A stretch of 64,000 nt of DNA from Streptomyces tsukubensis (GTDB taxonomy: Bacteria; Actinomycetota; Actinomycetes; Streptomycetales; Streptomycetaceae), in the NCBI RefSeq assembly GCF_003932715.1, contig NZ_CP020700.1:1378001-1442000 (forward strand). Reading direction: 5' to 3'. A program made the position numbers and the translations under genes. Within the stretch, counting starts at the first letter, position 1; every line of letters starts with the position of its first letter. The notes under the pieces are model-generated. The model had not been told where the DNA came from. It saw only the letters and a program-made list of their open reading frames with translations, and made no database searches. Below are positions 25,534 to 34,297 of this stretch, one piece after another.

Positions 25534-26430
25534 TCACTCCCGGTGGGCGAGCACCCGGACGGCCCCTGGTACGCACTCCGCGGTCAGCGGCAGCGGGCCG
25601 ACGCGCTCGCCGTCCGCCCAGCCGGTCAGCCCCTCGGCGGCCAGCGCGACCGAGCGGGCCCGGTACACGGTGACCTTCGGATGGTCGAGGTGGGTGCCGC
25701 GGTAGACCCGGGGGAAGACCCGGAGCAGGGTGGTCCGGCTGCACGCCGCCACCACGATCACGTCCAGCAGCCCGTCGTCGAGTACGGCCCCGGCACAGAT
25801 CCGCATGCCGCCGCCGTAGGAGTCGCCGTTGCCGACGGCGATCAGGATCGCCTCCACGTCCCGGGTCCGGCCGCCGTCGAGGGTGAGGCGGTACGGGACG
25901 GGCCGGAGCGCCGCGAGTTCGGCGAGCAGCGCGGCTTCGTAGGTGAAGCGGCCGGCGAGCCGGCCCATGCGGTTGCCGCGTTCGCTGACGCGGGAGTCGA
26001 AGCCGGAGGCCAGGACGGTGCCGAACCAGCGGTCCCCCGCACGCCCGAGGTCGATCTCGCGCCCGCCGCCGCCCTTGAGGGCGTCGGCGGCGATCCGGGC
26101 GGCCGCGGCGGGGTCGCGGACCGGCAGGCGCAGCGAGCGGGCGAAGTCGTTGCCGGTGCCGACGGCGACGACACCGAGAGGTGTCGGCGTTCCGGCGACG
26201 GCCTGGAGGGCGAGGGAGACCAGTCCGTCGCCGCCGACGGCTATCAGTGCCCCGGTGCCCCCGGCGACGGCTTCCCGGGCCCGCCGCAGGGCATCGGGGG
26301 CGTCCTCGCCGAGGACGGTGCGTACGGAGTATCCGGCCTCGCGCAGGACGCGGGCGGCCGGCTGGGCGGCCCCGGCGCCGCGGCCGCGGCCCGCCGTGGG
26401 ATTGACGAAGAGAGTGATCTCGCTGGTCAC
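25534..26430 (-). CDS. Diacylglycerol kinase-family lipid kinase (DgkB/YegS-like)
   Basis: A 298-residue protein with the DAGK catalytic domain. It has a nucleotide loop FVNPTAGRGRG, the GGDG motif (residues 66-69, in IAVGGDGLVSLAL) and PLGVVAVGTGNDFARSLRLP. A beta-sandwich C-terminal domain follows (VGNGDSYGGGMRICAGAVLD, DGLLDVIVV). It should phosphorylate diacylglycerol or a related lipid at the membrane. The start GTG 26430 is set by the conserved ITLFVNP strand. It lies 130 bp upstream of helY and 240 bp downstream of tatC, separated from the latter by a terminator hairpin. Confidence 0.9.
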   Translation of the reverse strand: MTSEITLFVNPTAGRGRGAGAAQPAARVLREAGYSVRTVLGEDAPDALRRAREAVAGGTGALIAVGGDGLVSLALQAVAGTPTPLGVVAVGTGNDFARSLRLPVRDPAAAARIAADALKGGGGREIDLGRAGDRWFGTVLASGFDSRVSERGNRMGRLAGRFTYEAALLAELAALRPVPYRLTLDGGRTRDVEAILIAVGNGDSYGGGMRICAGAVLDDGLLDVIVVAACSRTTLLRVFPRVYRGTHLDHPKVTVYRARSVALAAEGLTGWADGERVGPLPLTAECVPGAVRVLAHRE

Positions 26431-26590
26431 CGGAGTGACGTTACTGCAAGGCCGGGGAGGGGATCCGGGACAGCCCTGAGAGCCCGGGGCGGGGCCCCGG
26501 GGCTCGAACACAGCACGAACACACAGCAGGAACACAGCGCGGCCCCGGCCCCGGGGCGGACAGGGGCCCGGCCCGGGGCCGGACAGGGAA

Positions 26591-26622
26591 CGGGGCCGGA
26601 CGGAGAATCCCGTCCGGCCCCG
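26591..26622 (-). terminator. Hairpin terminator after tatC
   Basis: A perfect 13-bp stem: CGGGGCCGGACGG (26591-26603) and CCGTCCGGCCCCG (26610-26622), with a six-base loop. It begins about 50 bp beyond the tatC stop, so the tat genes and the lipid-kinase gene are likely separate units. Confidence 0.75.
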
Positions 26623-26670
26623 CTTCCGCATCGTTCCCCTGCGCCCGCTCGCCGGGGGATACGGCCCGTC

Positions 26671-27639
26671 TCAGGTGATGTCGTCGTAGCCGTTCACCCG
26701 GTGGGCCCGGCTGCCGTCGCCCTCGCGGCTCGTCTGCTCGGGCGAGCTGCGCGGGGCGCCGATCGTCTCGACGTCCCCGATGTCCGAGGGTGAGAGGTCG
26801 AGTTCGGAGGCCTCGTCGTCGCGCGGACCGCGCAGCTCCCGAAGCCTCCGCCGCCGGTCGTTGAGGAGGGAGACGCCGGTGGCGAAGAAGTACAGGACAA
26901 CGATGGGGGCCGCGAGGGCCATCATCGTCAGCGGCTCGGTGCTGGGGGTGGCGATCGCCGAGAAGACCGTGATGCCCATGATCATCGCCCGCCACCAGCC
27001 GAGCATCCGCTGCCCGGTGACGACCCCGCCGATGTTCAGCATCACCAGCAGCAGGGGCAGTTCGAAGGCGAGCCCGAAGACGACCACCATCCGGGTCACC
27101 AGGTCGAGCAGATCGTCCAGCGGCAGGAGGTTGTCCACGTCCGTGGGCGTGAACTGGATGAGGACCTCCGCCGTGGTCGGCAGGACCGTGTAGGCGAAGT
27201 AGGCGCCCATGAAGAAGAGCGGGGAACCCGCACCGACGAACGCGAGGGCGTACTTCTTCTCGCTGCGGTGCAGCCCCGGTGCCACGAAGGCCCACAACTG
27301 GTACAGCCAGACCGGTGAGGCGAACACGATGCCCGCCATCAGCGACACCTTCAGCGCGAGGGTGAAGGGGGTGAGCAGACCGTTGATGGTGATCTGGGCA
27401 CATGTGGTGCCCTCGGGCTTCTTCTGCAGCTCCGAGAAGGAGGCGTCACAGCCCACCGAGTCCAGGATCGGCTTGGTGATGAAGTTGATGATGTCGTTGT
27501 AGAAGAAGGCGGCCACGACCGTGATGACCAGGATGGCCAGGATGCCCTTCGCGAGCCGGTTCCTCAGCTCGCGCAGATGCTCCACGAGGGGCATCCGCCC
27601 CTCGGGGTCCTTCTCCTTGTTGCGGGCAGGCTTGAGCAA
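26671..27639 (-). CDS. tatC: Twin-arginine translocase subunit TatC
   Basis: A 322-residue, six-span membrane protein that recognises the RR signal of folded Tat substrates. The N-terminal GRMPLVEHLRELRNRLAKGI and the conserved ASPVWLYQLWAFVAPGLHRS are textbook TatC. YFAYTVLPTTAEVLIQFTP and FGLAFELPLLLVML with the functional Glu are also present. The last ~60 residues are a polar cytoplasmic tail. The start is TTG 27639, with GAGG seven bases before it; no ATG/GTG fits the conserved N-terminus. It is 62 bp after tatA and should be cotranscribed with it. Confidence 0.95.
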   Translation of the reverse strand: MLKPARNKEKDPEGRMPLVEHLRELRNRLAKGILAILVITVVAAFFYNDIINFITKPILDSVGCDASFSELQKKPEGTTCAQITINGLLTPFTLALKVSLMAGIVFASPVWLYQLWAFVAPGLHRSEKKYALAFVGAGSPLFFMGAYFAYTVLPTTAEVLIQFTPTDVDNLLPLDDLLDLVTRMVVVFGLAFELPLLLVMLNIGGVVTGQRMLGWWRAMIMGITVFSAIATPSTEPLTMMALAAPIVVLYFFATGVSLLNDRRRRLRELRGPRDDEASELDLSPSDIGDVETIGAPRSSPEQTSREGDGSRAHRVNGYDDIT

Positions 27640-27701
27640 CCCACGTCCTCATCTCGTGCGGCAGGCCCGCCACTCCCGGCGGGCCTGTGGGCGGCCCTGT
27701 C

Positions 27702-27998
27702 TCAGCGCTGGGCGGAGTCCGTCGGCTCCGACACCGGGCGGGAACTCGTCACATCGCCGGGTGCGGCCTGGATCGTCCGCTGGCCGGGCTGCTGCTCCTG
27801 GGCGGGGCCGGGCTGCGGCGGGGCGGCTGCCGCGGTGTCCTGGCTCTCGGCCTTCATGGCCTTGGCCTCGCTCTTGAGGATGCGAGCCGACTTGCCCAGG
27901 GAACGGGCCATGTCCGGAAGCTTCTTGGCGCCGAACAGGAGGATGATCACGACGAGGATCAGAACGATCTCACCGGGGCCAATCTTTCCACCGAACAT
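27702..27998 (-). CDS. tatA: Twin-arginine translocase subunit TatA
   Basis: A 98-residue protein. One N-terminal membrane span follows the GPGE motif (MFGGKIGPGEIVLILVVIIL). Then come the hinge LFGAKKLPDMARSLGKSA and a long amphipathic helix ending in a Gln/Pro-rich tail. It oligomerises to form the translocation path with TatC. ATG 27998 has GAGAAGG nine bases earlier; GTG 28016 in frame is less likely because it would include the ribosome site in the coding region. The tatA-tatC order next to pafBC matches the actinobacterial arrangement. Confidence 0.95.
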   Translation of the reverse strand: MFGGKIGPGEIVLILVVIILLFGAKKLPDMARSLGKSARILKSEAKAMKAESQDTAAAAPPQPGPAQEQQPGQRTIQAAPGDVTSSRPVSEPTDSAQR

Positions 27999-28016
27999 AA
28001 GCGTGTACCTTCTCAC

Positions 28017-28335
28017 CGAGGCGGCTGGGGTGTAGCGGGCGCGCGGTGGGCGGACAGACGTCCGACCACGATGCTGTCAGCGATCGTAACCCCAAGCAGT
28101 GAACACAGGGCAATGCCCGTGCAACCGCCATATGGCCGGGAACCCGCGGCGACCTGGTCGGTTATCGCGCGAACACCGTGGGTACGGGATCGCGGCGACA
28201 CGGCCTGAACCCGCCCAACGAAGATCGTCCGCAAATCGTCCGCGCCATGGCGATCCGGCCGGGAAAAGTCCCGGTCAGGGGCGTGTCCCAGCGGGCGGGT
28301 GACCGGCCGACGGCCGTCCCTGCGCCGGGTGGGGT
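28017..28335. other. Non-coding gap upstream of tatA
   Basis: No convincing gene is seen in these 319 bp. It has lower GC between 28080 and 28140 and probably holds the tatA promoter. An 73-codon frame on the minus strand has no family features and is probably chance. Confidence 0.5.
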
Positions 28336-28533
28336 TCAGGAGGTCCGGCCGCCGTTGCGGGCGAGGTCTCCGGCGGCCCGTTCCAGGCTCTCGGAGGCCT
28401 GCCCGATCCGCTCCGTCGCCCGGGCCACCTCCCGCCCGAGCCGCTGGGCTTCGACGAAGACCCTGATGCCGAGGACACCGAGGACGGCGATCCCGGCGAA
28501 GCCGAGGACGATGGCGAGCACGGGCCAGAGCAT
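28336..28533 (-). CDS. Small single-span membrane protein
   Basis: A 65-residue protein. An N-terminal membrane segment (MLWPVLAIVLGFAGIAVLGV) is followed by a charged amphipathic helix (VEAQRLGREVARATERIGQA) that looks like a short coiled coil. The ATG at 28533 has AGGTG upstream. It lies 5 bp after the zinc-ribbon gene, so the two are cotranscribed. The layout (one span plus helix) recalls TatA/TatB or DUF948-like proteins, but I do not recognise a specific family. Its position beside tatA makes a link with secretion conceivable only. Confidence 0.65.
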   Translation of the reverse strand: MLWPVLAIVLGFAGIAVLGVLGIRVFVEAQRLGREVARATERIGQASESLERAAGDLARNGGRTS

Positions 28534-28538
28534 GGGCG

Positions 28539-28838
28539 TTACACCTGGAGGTCGGAGGGGGTACGGGGCGCGGGGGCGGCCACGGGCTGGAGGCGCAGGG
28601 TGCTGACCCCGCCGCCGGTGAGGAGTTCGACGATCCGCTCCCCCGCGGGCCTGCGGACGGCGGAACCGCACTCGGGGCAGGTGAAGGAGTAGAAGGTGGT
28701 ACGGCGGCTGCCGCCGATGGCCAGCCGCAGGGCCTGCGCGCTCAGCTCACAGCGGGCGCGGCAGTCGGGGCACATGGCCCTGAAGAGCACGGGTCCGGCC
28801 GCCGAAGCGGTGGCCGTAATATCGGACATGAGTGACAT
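28539..28838 (-). CDS. Small zinc-ribbon protein
   Basis: A 99-residue protein with two CxxC knuckles: MCPDCRARCE and FTCPECGSAVRR, separated by about 28 residues. This is the spacing of a zinc ribbon. The C-terminal part is hydrophobic and Pro/Ala-rich. The start is ATG 28838, with AGGAG about 11 bases upstream; ATG 28829 is an alternative. It lies between pafC and the small membrane protein. No enzymatic motif is visible, and it may be a nucleic-acid- or protein-binding adaptor. Confidence 0.7.
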   Translation of the reverse strand: MSLMSDITATASAAGPVLFRAMCPDCRARCELSAQALRLAIGGSRRTTFYSFTCPECGSAVRRPAGERIVELLTGGGVSTLRLQPVAAPAPRTPSDLQV

Positions 28839-29023
28839 GTGACACGAATCTCCTCAACCTCGGTCGGTACGCCCCGGCCGACGTCCCGGCCGAATGATCT
28901 CGCGCGGGGGGTCCCGCTGTCCGCCGTGGACGGAAATCGGCACAACACCCGCCACGACAAGGCATCGTTTCCGGACAATTCCGGGATCCGCCGCGAACAC
29001 GGCCCCGAAGGGCCGAACCGGAC

Positions 29024-29053
29024 CCGGTCCCCCACCCCGGGCGGCGGGACCGG
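29024..29053 (-). terminator. Hairpin after pafC
   Basis: The stem arms CCGGTCCC (29024-29031) and GGGACCGG (29046-29053) are perfectly complementary with a 14-base GC-rich loop. It lies about 30 bp beyond the pafC stop. Confidence 0.45.
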
Positions 29054-29082
29054 CCCGCCCCGGCCGGGAGGCTCGGCAACCG

Positions 29083-30048
29083 CTATTCGAGACCCTCGTA
29101 TGCGGCCAGCGCCTCCCGGGCCGCCTGCCGCGCGCTCTCCACCAGATCCGCGGGCTCCGTGATCCGCCCGTCCGCGCCCAGCCGCAGCGCGAGCCGCCGC
29201 AGGGAGGCGGGCGACGAGGTGCGCAGGGTGATCCGGAGTCCGCCGCCGGGCAGTTCCTCGGCCCGGTCGTGCGGGTAGTACTCGGCGACCCAGCGACCGC
29301 CGAGCCCCACCTCGACCACCACCTCGGGATCGTCGGCGGACGGCTGGACCAGCCCCTTCGACAGATCCGACAGATCCCGCGGTTCGATCTCGGGCGGGGC
29401 GGCCGGGGCGTCCAGCAGCCTGATCTCGGCGACCCGGTCGAGCCGGAAGGTACGGCGCGCCTCGGAGAGCCGGCACCACCCCTCCAGATAGGTGTGCCCG
29501 ACGGCGAACAGCCGGACCGGGTCCACCTCGCGCTCGGTCAGTTCGTCGCGCGCCGGTGAGTAGTAGCGCAGCCAGAGCCGCCGCTTCTCGGTGATCGCCC
29601 GGTCGACGGCGGCGAAGACCCCGCCCTCGGATTCGAAGGTCACCGAGAGCCGGGAGGACGCACCGGCCGCTTCTCCGGCCGCCGTCTCCAGTTTCGCGGT
29701 GGCCCGCAGCAGGGCTTCCCGGTCGCTCTCCCGCAGACCCGGCAGGGTGGCCACCGCCCGGGCGGCGACCAGCAGCGCGGTCGCCTCGTCCGCCGCCAGC
29801 CGCAGCGGCTCCGCGACGTCGTCCGGGTTGTGCCACCAGATCCGGTCGCCGTCGGTGTCGATGTCGAGCAGATCGCCGCCGCGGAAGCTGGTCCCGCACA
29901 TCGGCAGCAGGTCGAGATCGGAGATCAGTTCGTCCTCGGTGATCCCGAAGGCGCGGGCCACGTCCTCGACGCGTGCGCCGGGACGTTCCCGCAGATAGGT
30001 GACCAGGGAGAGCATCCGCCTGGTCTGGTCGATGGCATTGGCCGCCAC
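29083..30048 (-). CDS. pafC: WYL-domain transcriptional regulator PafC
   Basis: A 321-residue regulator. The N-terminal winged HTH includes QTRRMLSLVTYLRERPGARV and EDVARAFGITEDELISDLDL. The WYL domain has KRRLWLRYYSPARDELTERE and the arrangement LFAVGHTYLEGWCRLSEARR. A WCX C-terminal domain ends the protein. In mycobacteria PafB and PafC act together as the LexA/RecA-independent activator of the DNA-damage response. The start is GTG 30048, 17 bp after the pafB stop, so the two are cotranscribed. Both proteins must be present for function, and both look complete here. Confidence 0.9.
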   Translation of the reverse strand: MAANAIDQTRRMLSLVTYLRERPGARVEDVARAFGITEDELISDLDLLPMCGTSFRGGDLLDIDTDGDRIWWHNPDDVAEPLRLAADEATALLVAARAVATLPGLRESDREALLRATAKLETAAGEAAGASSRLSVTFESEGGVFAAVDRAITEKRRLWLRYYSPARDELTEREVDPVRLFAVGHTYLEGWCRLSEARRTFRLDRVAEIRLLDAPAAPPEIEPRDLSDLSKGLVQPSADDPEVVVEVGLGGRWVAEYYPHDRAEELPGGGLRITLRTSSPASLRRLALRLGADGRITEPADLVESARQAAREALAAYEGLE

Positions 30049-30065
30049 GGCTCAGCCCACCTCTC

Positions 30066-31046
30066 TCAACCCTTGGCCACGGCACGCAGCCGGTCCATGA
30101 CATCGGCCCGCAGACCGGCCGGTTCCACCACGACGACATCGGGACCGAACTCGACGAGCCAGGCGTCCAGTCCGTGTCCGTACGGAATCTCCAGCTCGTC
30201 CCAGTCCGGTCCGGCCGCGCGGACGGAGGACGCCCGGGCGCGCAGCGGATAGCCGGCGCCGGAGCGGAGCCTGATCAGCGCCGTGCGGGTGGCCGTCTCG
30301 CCCGCCCAGCTCTCCACGGTCTCGCGGACCGTGGAGACATCGGGTACGGGAGCGGTGAAGGAGCCGGTCCGGGAGCGGACCCGGCCGGTGATACGGGAGA
30401 GCCGGAACACCCGCTCGGCACCCCGGTCACGGTCCCAGCCCGCGAGGTACCAGTGCCCGCGCCAGCACTCCAGGGTCCACGGCTCGACCTGGCGCTGCTC
30501 GGGACGGGCGGCGCTGGACTTGCGGTAGTCGAAGACGACGGGCCGCCGGTCGCGGCAGGCGAGCATCAGCGGTTCGAAGGCGGCCTCGTGGACGGGGATC
30601 CTCGGCTCCAGCGCGCTGGGCCGCTCCTCGTACGCCTCCTCGGCCTCCGGCATTCCGGCGGCCCGCAGCTTCTGGAGCGCCCCGCTGGCGGCTCCGGCGA
30701 GCCGGGCCTGCTGCCAGACCCGGGCGGCGACCCCGAGGGCGGCGGCCTCCTCGGCGTCGAAGGTGATCGGCGGCAGCCGGTTGCTGTCACGGCGGGCGAG
30801 ATAGCCCACCTCGCCGTCGAGGTTCTCCACCGTCTCGATGACCAGGCCGAGTTCGCGGAGATCGTCCTTGTCGCGCTCGAACATCCGGTTGAAGGACTCG
30901 TCCGATCCGGCCGAGGGGTCGGTGGGGCGGAAGGCCTCGACATAGGCCTCGATGGACTCGCGCAGCTCGCGCTTGCTGAGCGGGCGGCGCGTTCCGAGCA
31001 GGCACAGCGCCAGATTCATCAGCCGCTCGGCCTTGGCAATCGCCAT
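30066..31046 (-). CDS. pafB: WYL-domain transcriptional regulator PafB
   Basis: A 326-residue partner of PafC. The N-terminal wHTH (AERLMNLALCLLGTRRPLSK, with SFNRMFERDKDDLRELGLVI) precedes a WYL domain (RRPVVFDYRKS, PWTLECWRGHWYLAGWDRDR) and a WCX region. The WYL/WCX half is thought to sense single-stranded DNA or a nucleic-acid signal. ATG 31046 follows AGAGGTG; a longer upstream frame is non-coding. The gene is separated from the FKBP gene upstream by 341 bp with a strong hairpin, so it starts its own unit. Confidence 0.92.
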   Translation of the reverse strand: MAIAKAERLMNLALCLLGTRRPLSKRELRESIEAYVEAFRPTDPSAGSDESFNRMFERDKDDLRELGLVIETVENLDGEVGYLARRDSNRLPPITFDAEEAAALGVAARVWQQARLAGAASGALQKLRAAGMPEAEEAYEERPSALEPRIPVHEAAFEPLMLACRDRRPVVFDYRKSSAARPEQRQVEPWTLECWRGHWYLAGWDRDRGAERVFRLSRITGRVRSRTGSFTAPVPDVSTVRETVESWAGETATRTALIRLRSGAGYPLRARASSVRAAGPDWDELEIPYGHGLDAWLVEFGPDVVVVEPAGLRADVMDRLRAVAKG

Positions 31047-31255
31047 CGACGCCCCGCACCTCTTCTGGTTCTTCGGATCGCTCCGGTCGGATCCCGGGTC
31101 CCGCCCGACGACCGTACCGCCCCGGGGCGTCCGGGTGAAAGTTGGGCCGATGCCCTGGGGACAACGACCGGACGTTCCGGACGGAACGGACGGATCGCGC
31201 GCCCGTGTGCGGCTCCCGGGGAGGGCGCGGACCGGGCCCGCCCGGAAACGGCGGA

Positions 31256-31285
31256 GGCCCGCACCCCCCGGAGGGGGCGCGGGCC
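31256..31285 (-). terminator. Hairpin terminator between FKBP gene and pafB
   Basis: The outer stem GGCCCGC (31256-31262)/GCGGGCC (31279-31285) and inner stem CCCCC/GGGGG close on a four-base loop, with one A-C mismatch between them. It lies about 100 bp after the FKBP stop and 210 bp before pafB, in the 341-bp gap (31047-31387) that has no gene. Confidence 0.65.
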
Positions 31286-31357
31286 GATGCCCTGGCCGCA
31301 CGGAGCGGCCACGCGCGGACTCACGCAAACTCGCGACGGAACGCGGAGCGCGCGGAA

Positions 31358-31384
31358 ACGCAGATCACGCAGATAACGCAGGAA
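31358..31384. repeat. Three tandem 9-bp repeats (ACGCAGATC-like)
   Basis: ACGCAGATC, ACGCAGATA and ACGCAGGAA follow each other directly just after the FKBP stop. They could be a protein-binding array or chance; no known motif was recognised. Confidence 0.5.
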
Positions 31385-31387
31385 ACC

Positions 31388-31759
31388 TCAGACGGAGATC
31401 AGGTCCACGACGAAGATCAGCGTCTCGCCGGGCTTGATCCGGCCGCCCGCGCCACGGTCGCCGTAGGCGAGGTGGGCGGGGATGGTGAGCTGACGGCGGC
31501 CGCCGACCTTCATCCCCTGTACGCCCTTGTCCCAGCCGGCGATGACCTGACCGGCACCCAGCTGGAACTGGAACGCCTGGCCCCGGTTCCAGGAGGCGTC
31601 GAACTCCTCGCCGGTGGAGAAGGCCACGCCCACGTAGTGAACGGAGACGAAGTTGCCGGCCTTGGCCTCGGCGCCGTCGCCCTCCCAGATCTCCTTGATC
31701 TCCAGGTCCTTCGGCGGCTCGCCGCCCGGGAAGTCGATCTCGGGCTTCTCGATGCTCAC
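31388..31759 (-). CDS. FKBP-type peptidyl-prolyl cis-trans isomerase (cytoplasmic)
   Basis: A 123-residue single-domain FKBP. Family landmarks are VSVHYVGVAFSTGEEFDASW, FQLGAGQVIAGWDKGVQGMK, the TIPAHLAYGDRGAGG loop and LIFVVDLISV at the end. It catalyses prolyl isomerisation during protein folding. No signal peptide is present. GTG 31759 has GAGGAG upstream. It follows the FKBP lipoprotein gene by 43 bp, making an isomerase pair downstream of pafA. Confidence 0.93.
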   Translation of the reverse strand: MSIEKPEIDFPGGEPPKDLEIKEIWEGDGAEAKAGNFVSVHYVGVAFSTGEEFDASWNRGQAFQFQLGAGQVIAGWDKGVQGMKVGGRRQLTIPAHLAYGDRGAGGRIKPGETLIFVVDLISV

Positions 31760-31802
31760 TGCTGCTTGCTCCTCGGATGATGAACGGACAACCGGGACAG
31801 TC

Positions 31803-32762
31803 TTACACCTTCGCCAGAATGTCCATCGCGAAGACCATCGTGGAGTTCTTCGGGATGCCCTGCTGCTCCTGGTCGCCGAAGCCCTGGTCCGGCGGGACGA
31901 CGAGCAGCACCCGGCTGCCGACCTTCTTGCCGACCAGACCGTCCTTGAGGCCCTTGACGCCGAGGTTCTGCAGGCTGAGCGTCTCGGTCATGTCCATCGC
32001 GTAGGTGCCGCCGAACTTCTTGGCGCCGTCCCACAGGAAGGCGTCGTACTTGACGACGACGCTGTCCTTGTCGGTCACCGCGGGGCCGGAGCCCTCCAGC
32101 ACATACTCCGAGACCAGCTTCTTCGGGGCCTCGGCGTCCTTCGGGAAGGTCACCGCGGGCGCCTTGCCGTCGGTGTTGACGCCGACCTTCGGCAGCGCGG
32201 CGTTCGTCTGCGGTACGGCGGTGCCCTTGGCGGCCTGCGGAACGGTCGTCCCCTTGACGATGTCCATCACGAACACCAGGGTGGCGTTGGCCTTGATGTC
32301 ACCGCGGGCCGTCTTGCCGTAGGCGAGGTCCGGCGGGATCGACACCTCCAGGCGGCTGCCGACCTTCTGTCCGGCCAGGGCCTTCTGCCAGCCCTCGATG
32401 ACACCACCGCCGCCGATGGTGACCGGGAAGGGCTGGCCCTTGCCGAAGCTGGTGTCGAACGGCTCGGTCTCGTCCCACTCCTGGCCGTAGTAGTTGACCT
32501 GGGCCTGGTCGCCCTTCTTCAGGGCCGCGCCCTTGCCCTCGCTGAGGACTTCGATCTTCAGCTCCTTGGGCGGGGTGCCCTCGCCCTTGGCCAGGGTGGG
32601 CTTCTTGCCGAAGTCGGCCCCGTCGGTGATGGCGGGGAGCCCGCCCTTGGACGAGATGGAATCGGAGCCCTTGTCCTCGCTCCCGCAAGCCGCTGTCGAC
32701 AGCAGCAGTGCGGGTACGACGAGGAGGCCGCAGAGGGCCCGGAGGCCGGCAGGTCGACGCAC
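31803..32762 (-). CDS. FKBP-type peptidyl-prolyl isomerase lipoprotein with two FKBP domains
   Basis: A 319-residue exported protein. The signal peptide VRRPAGLRALCGLLVVPALL leads to TAAC with Cys26 as the likely lipidation site; T at -3 makes the lipobox slightly unusual. Domain 1 (about 85-170) has VNYYGQEWDETEPFDTSFGK and GWQKALAGQKVGSRLEVSIP. Domain 2 (about 220-319) has VKYDAFLWDGAKKFGGTYAM and a more degenerate active site (GLKDGLVGKKVGSRVLLVVP). It should assist folding outside the membrane. GTG 32762 has GAGGA four bases earlier. It is 164 bp downstream of pafA. Confidence 0.9.
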   Translation of the reverse strand: MRRPAGLRALCGLLVVPALLLSTAACGSEDKGSDSISSKGGLPAITDGADFGKKPTLAKGEGTPPKELKIEVLSEGKGAALKKGDQAQVNYYGQEWDETEPFDTSFGKGQPFPVTIGGGGVIEGWQKALAGQKVGSRLEVSIPPDLAYGKTARGDIKANATLVFVMDIVKGTTVPQAAKGTAVPQTNAALPKVGVNTDGKAPAVTFPKDAEAPKKLVSEYVLEGSGPAVTDKDSVVVKYDAFLWDGAKKFGGTYAMDMTETLSLQNLGVKGLKDGLVGKKVGSRVLLVVPPDQGFGDQEQQGIPKNSTMVFAMDILAKV

Positions 32763-32926
32763 GTGTTCCTCAGATCTCAGACGTCACGGGTGGAGAGTCC
32801 CCGACACTCTAGGGCGTGCGGAGGGCCCCGCACGCAGAACGTACGGGGCCCGGGCGGCGTTCCACCGTTTGGTGTGACACGTCGGACCGCCGGATGCGCG
32901 GGTGACGGGAATCACTCCCGCCGCGA

Positions 32927-34288
32927 TCACATTCCGGCGATGAGCTTCTCCACCCGGTCGTCGACCGAACGGAACGGGTCCTTGCAGAGCACCGTGCGCT
33001 GCGCCTGGTCGTTCAGCTTGAGGTGCACCCAGTCGACGGTGAAGTCCCGGCGCTGCTCCTGGGCCCGGCGGATGAAGTCGCCGCGCAGCCGCGCCCTGGT
33101 GGTCTGCGGCGGCACCGACTTGCCCTCGAAGATCTTCAGGTCGTTGCAGATCCGGGCGGCCCGCCCCTTCCGCTCCAGCAGGTAGTAGAGCCCCCGGCGG
33201 CGGTGGATGTCGTGGTACGCGAGGTCTATCTGCGCGACCCTGGGGTGGGACATGCTCATATTGTGCTTGGCCCGGTACTGCTCGATGAGCTGGTACTTCA
33301 TGACCCAGTCGATTTCGGTCGCGATCCGGTCCAGGTCCTGCTCCTCGATGGCGTCGAGGGTACGGCCCCAGAGCTCCAGCACCTGCTCGACGGTGCCGGT
33401 GCGGATCCCGCGCCGCTCCACGAAGTCGACGGCCTTCTCGTAGTACTCCCGCTGCACCTCCAGCGCGGAGGCCTCCCGGCCGCTGGCCAGGCGCACCTTG
33501 CGCTGCCCCGTGGTGTCATGGCTGACCTCGCGGATCGCCCGGATCGGGTTCTCCAGGGTGAGATCCCGCATCACGGTGCCGGCTTCGATCATCCGGAGCA
33601 CCAGATCCGTCGCCCCGACCTTCAGCAGCATCGTGGTCTCGGACATGTTCGAGTCGCCGACGATCACATGCAGCCGGCGGTAGCGCTCGGCATCGGCGTG
33701 CGGCTCGTCCCGGGTGTTGATGATGGGGCGCGAGCGGGTGGTGGCGGAGCTGACGCCCTCCCAGATGTGCTCGGCCCGCTGGCTGACGCAGTAGACGGCG
33801 CCGCGCGGGGTCTGGAGCACCTTTCCCGCGCCGCACAGCAGCTGCCGGGTGACCAGGAAGGGGATGAGGATGTCGGCGAGACGGGAGAACTCCCCGTGGC
33901 GGGCGACGAGATAGTTCTCGTGGCAGCCGTAGGAGTTTCCGGCGGAATCGGTGTTGTTCTTGAAGAGATAGACGTCGCCCGCGATCCCCTCCTCGTGCAG
34001 GCGGCGTTCCGCGTCGACGAGCAGACCTTCCAGAATGCGCTCGCCCGCCTTGTCGTGCGTGACCAGCTCGGTCACATTGTCGCATTCCGGTGTCGCGTAC
34101 TCCGGATGCGAACCCACATCGAGGTAGAGGCGGGCGCCGTTGCGCAGAAACACATTGCTGCTGCGGCCCCATGACACGACACGGCGGAAGAGGTAGCGCG
34201 CCACTTCGTCAGGTGACAGTCGGCGCTGTCCCCTGAACGTGCACGTGACGCCGTACTCGTTCTCCAGCCCGAAAATGCGGCGGTCCAT
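32927..34288 (-). CDS. pafA: Pup-protein ligase PafA
   Basis: A 453-residue carboxylate-amine ligase that joins the C-terminal Glu of Pup to substrate lysines. The fold begins [18 protein letters not shown]. The catalytic loop [19 protein letters not shown] carries the expected base at Asp57. [20 protein letters not shown] and [20 protein letters not shown] form the ATP/metal cleft. It lacks the extra Dop loop after the first strand, distinguishing it from Dop in the same window. ATG 34288 has only weak upstream GAGG and lies 9 bp after the MFS-transporter stop, so it may be read from the MFS promoter. Confidence 0.96.
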   Translation of the reverse strand: MDRRIFGLENEYGVTCTFRGQRRLSPDEVARYLFRRVVSWGRSSNVFLRNGARLYLDVGSHPEYATPECDNVTELVTHDKAGERILEGLLVDAERRLHEEGIAGDVYLFKNNTDSAGNSYGCHENYLVARHGEFSRLADILIPFLVTRQLLCGAGKVLQTPRGAVYCVSQRAEHIWEGVSSATTRSRPIINTRDEPHADAERYRRLHVIVGDSNMSETTMLLKVGATDLVLRMIEAGTVMRDLTLENPIRAIREVSHDTTGQRKVRLASGREASALEVQREYYEKAVDFVERRGIRTGTVEQVLELWGRTLDAIEEQDLDRIATEIDWVMKYQLIEQYRAKHNMSMSHPRVAQIDLAYHDIHRRRGLYYLLERKGRAARICNDLKIFEGKSVPPQTTRARLRGDFIRRAQEQRRDFTVDWVHLKLNDQAQRTVLCKDPFRSVDDRVEKLIAGM

Positions 34289-34297
34289 GTCTGAACA

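Noticed and set aside
28013..28234. 73-codon frame on the minus strand upstream of tatA
   Set aside because: No ribosome site or recognisable domain; composition matches non-coding DNA.
28017..28335. tRNA or small structured RNA
   Set aside because: No T-loop consensus or cloverleaf pairing could be found here or in the other large intergenic gaps.
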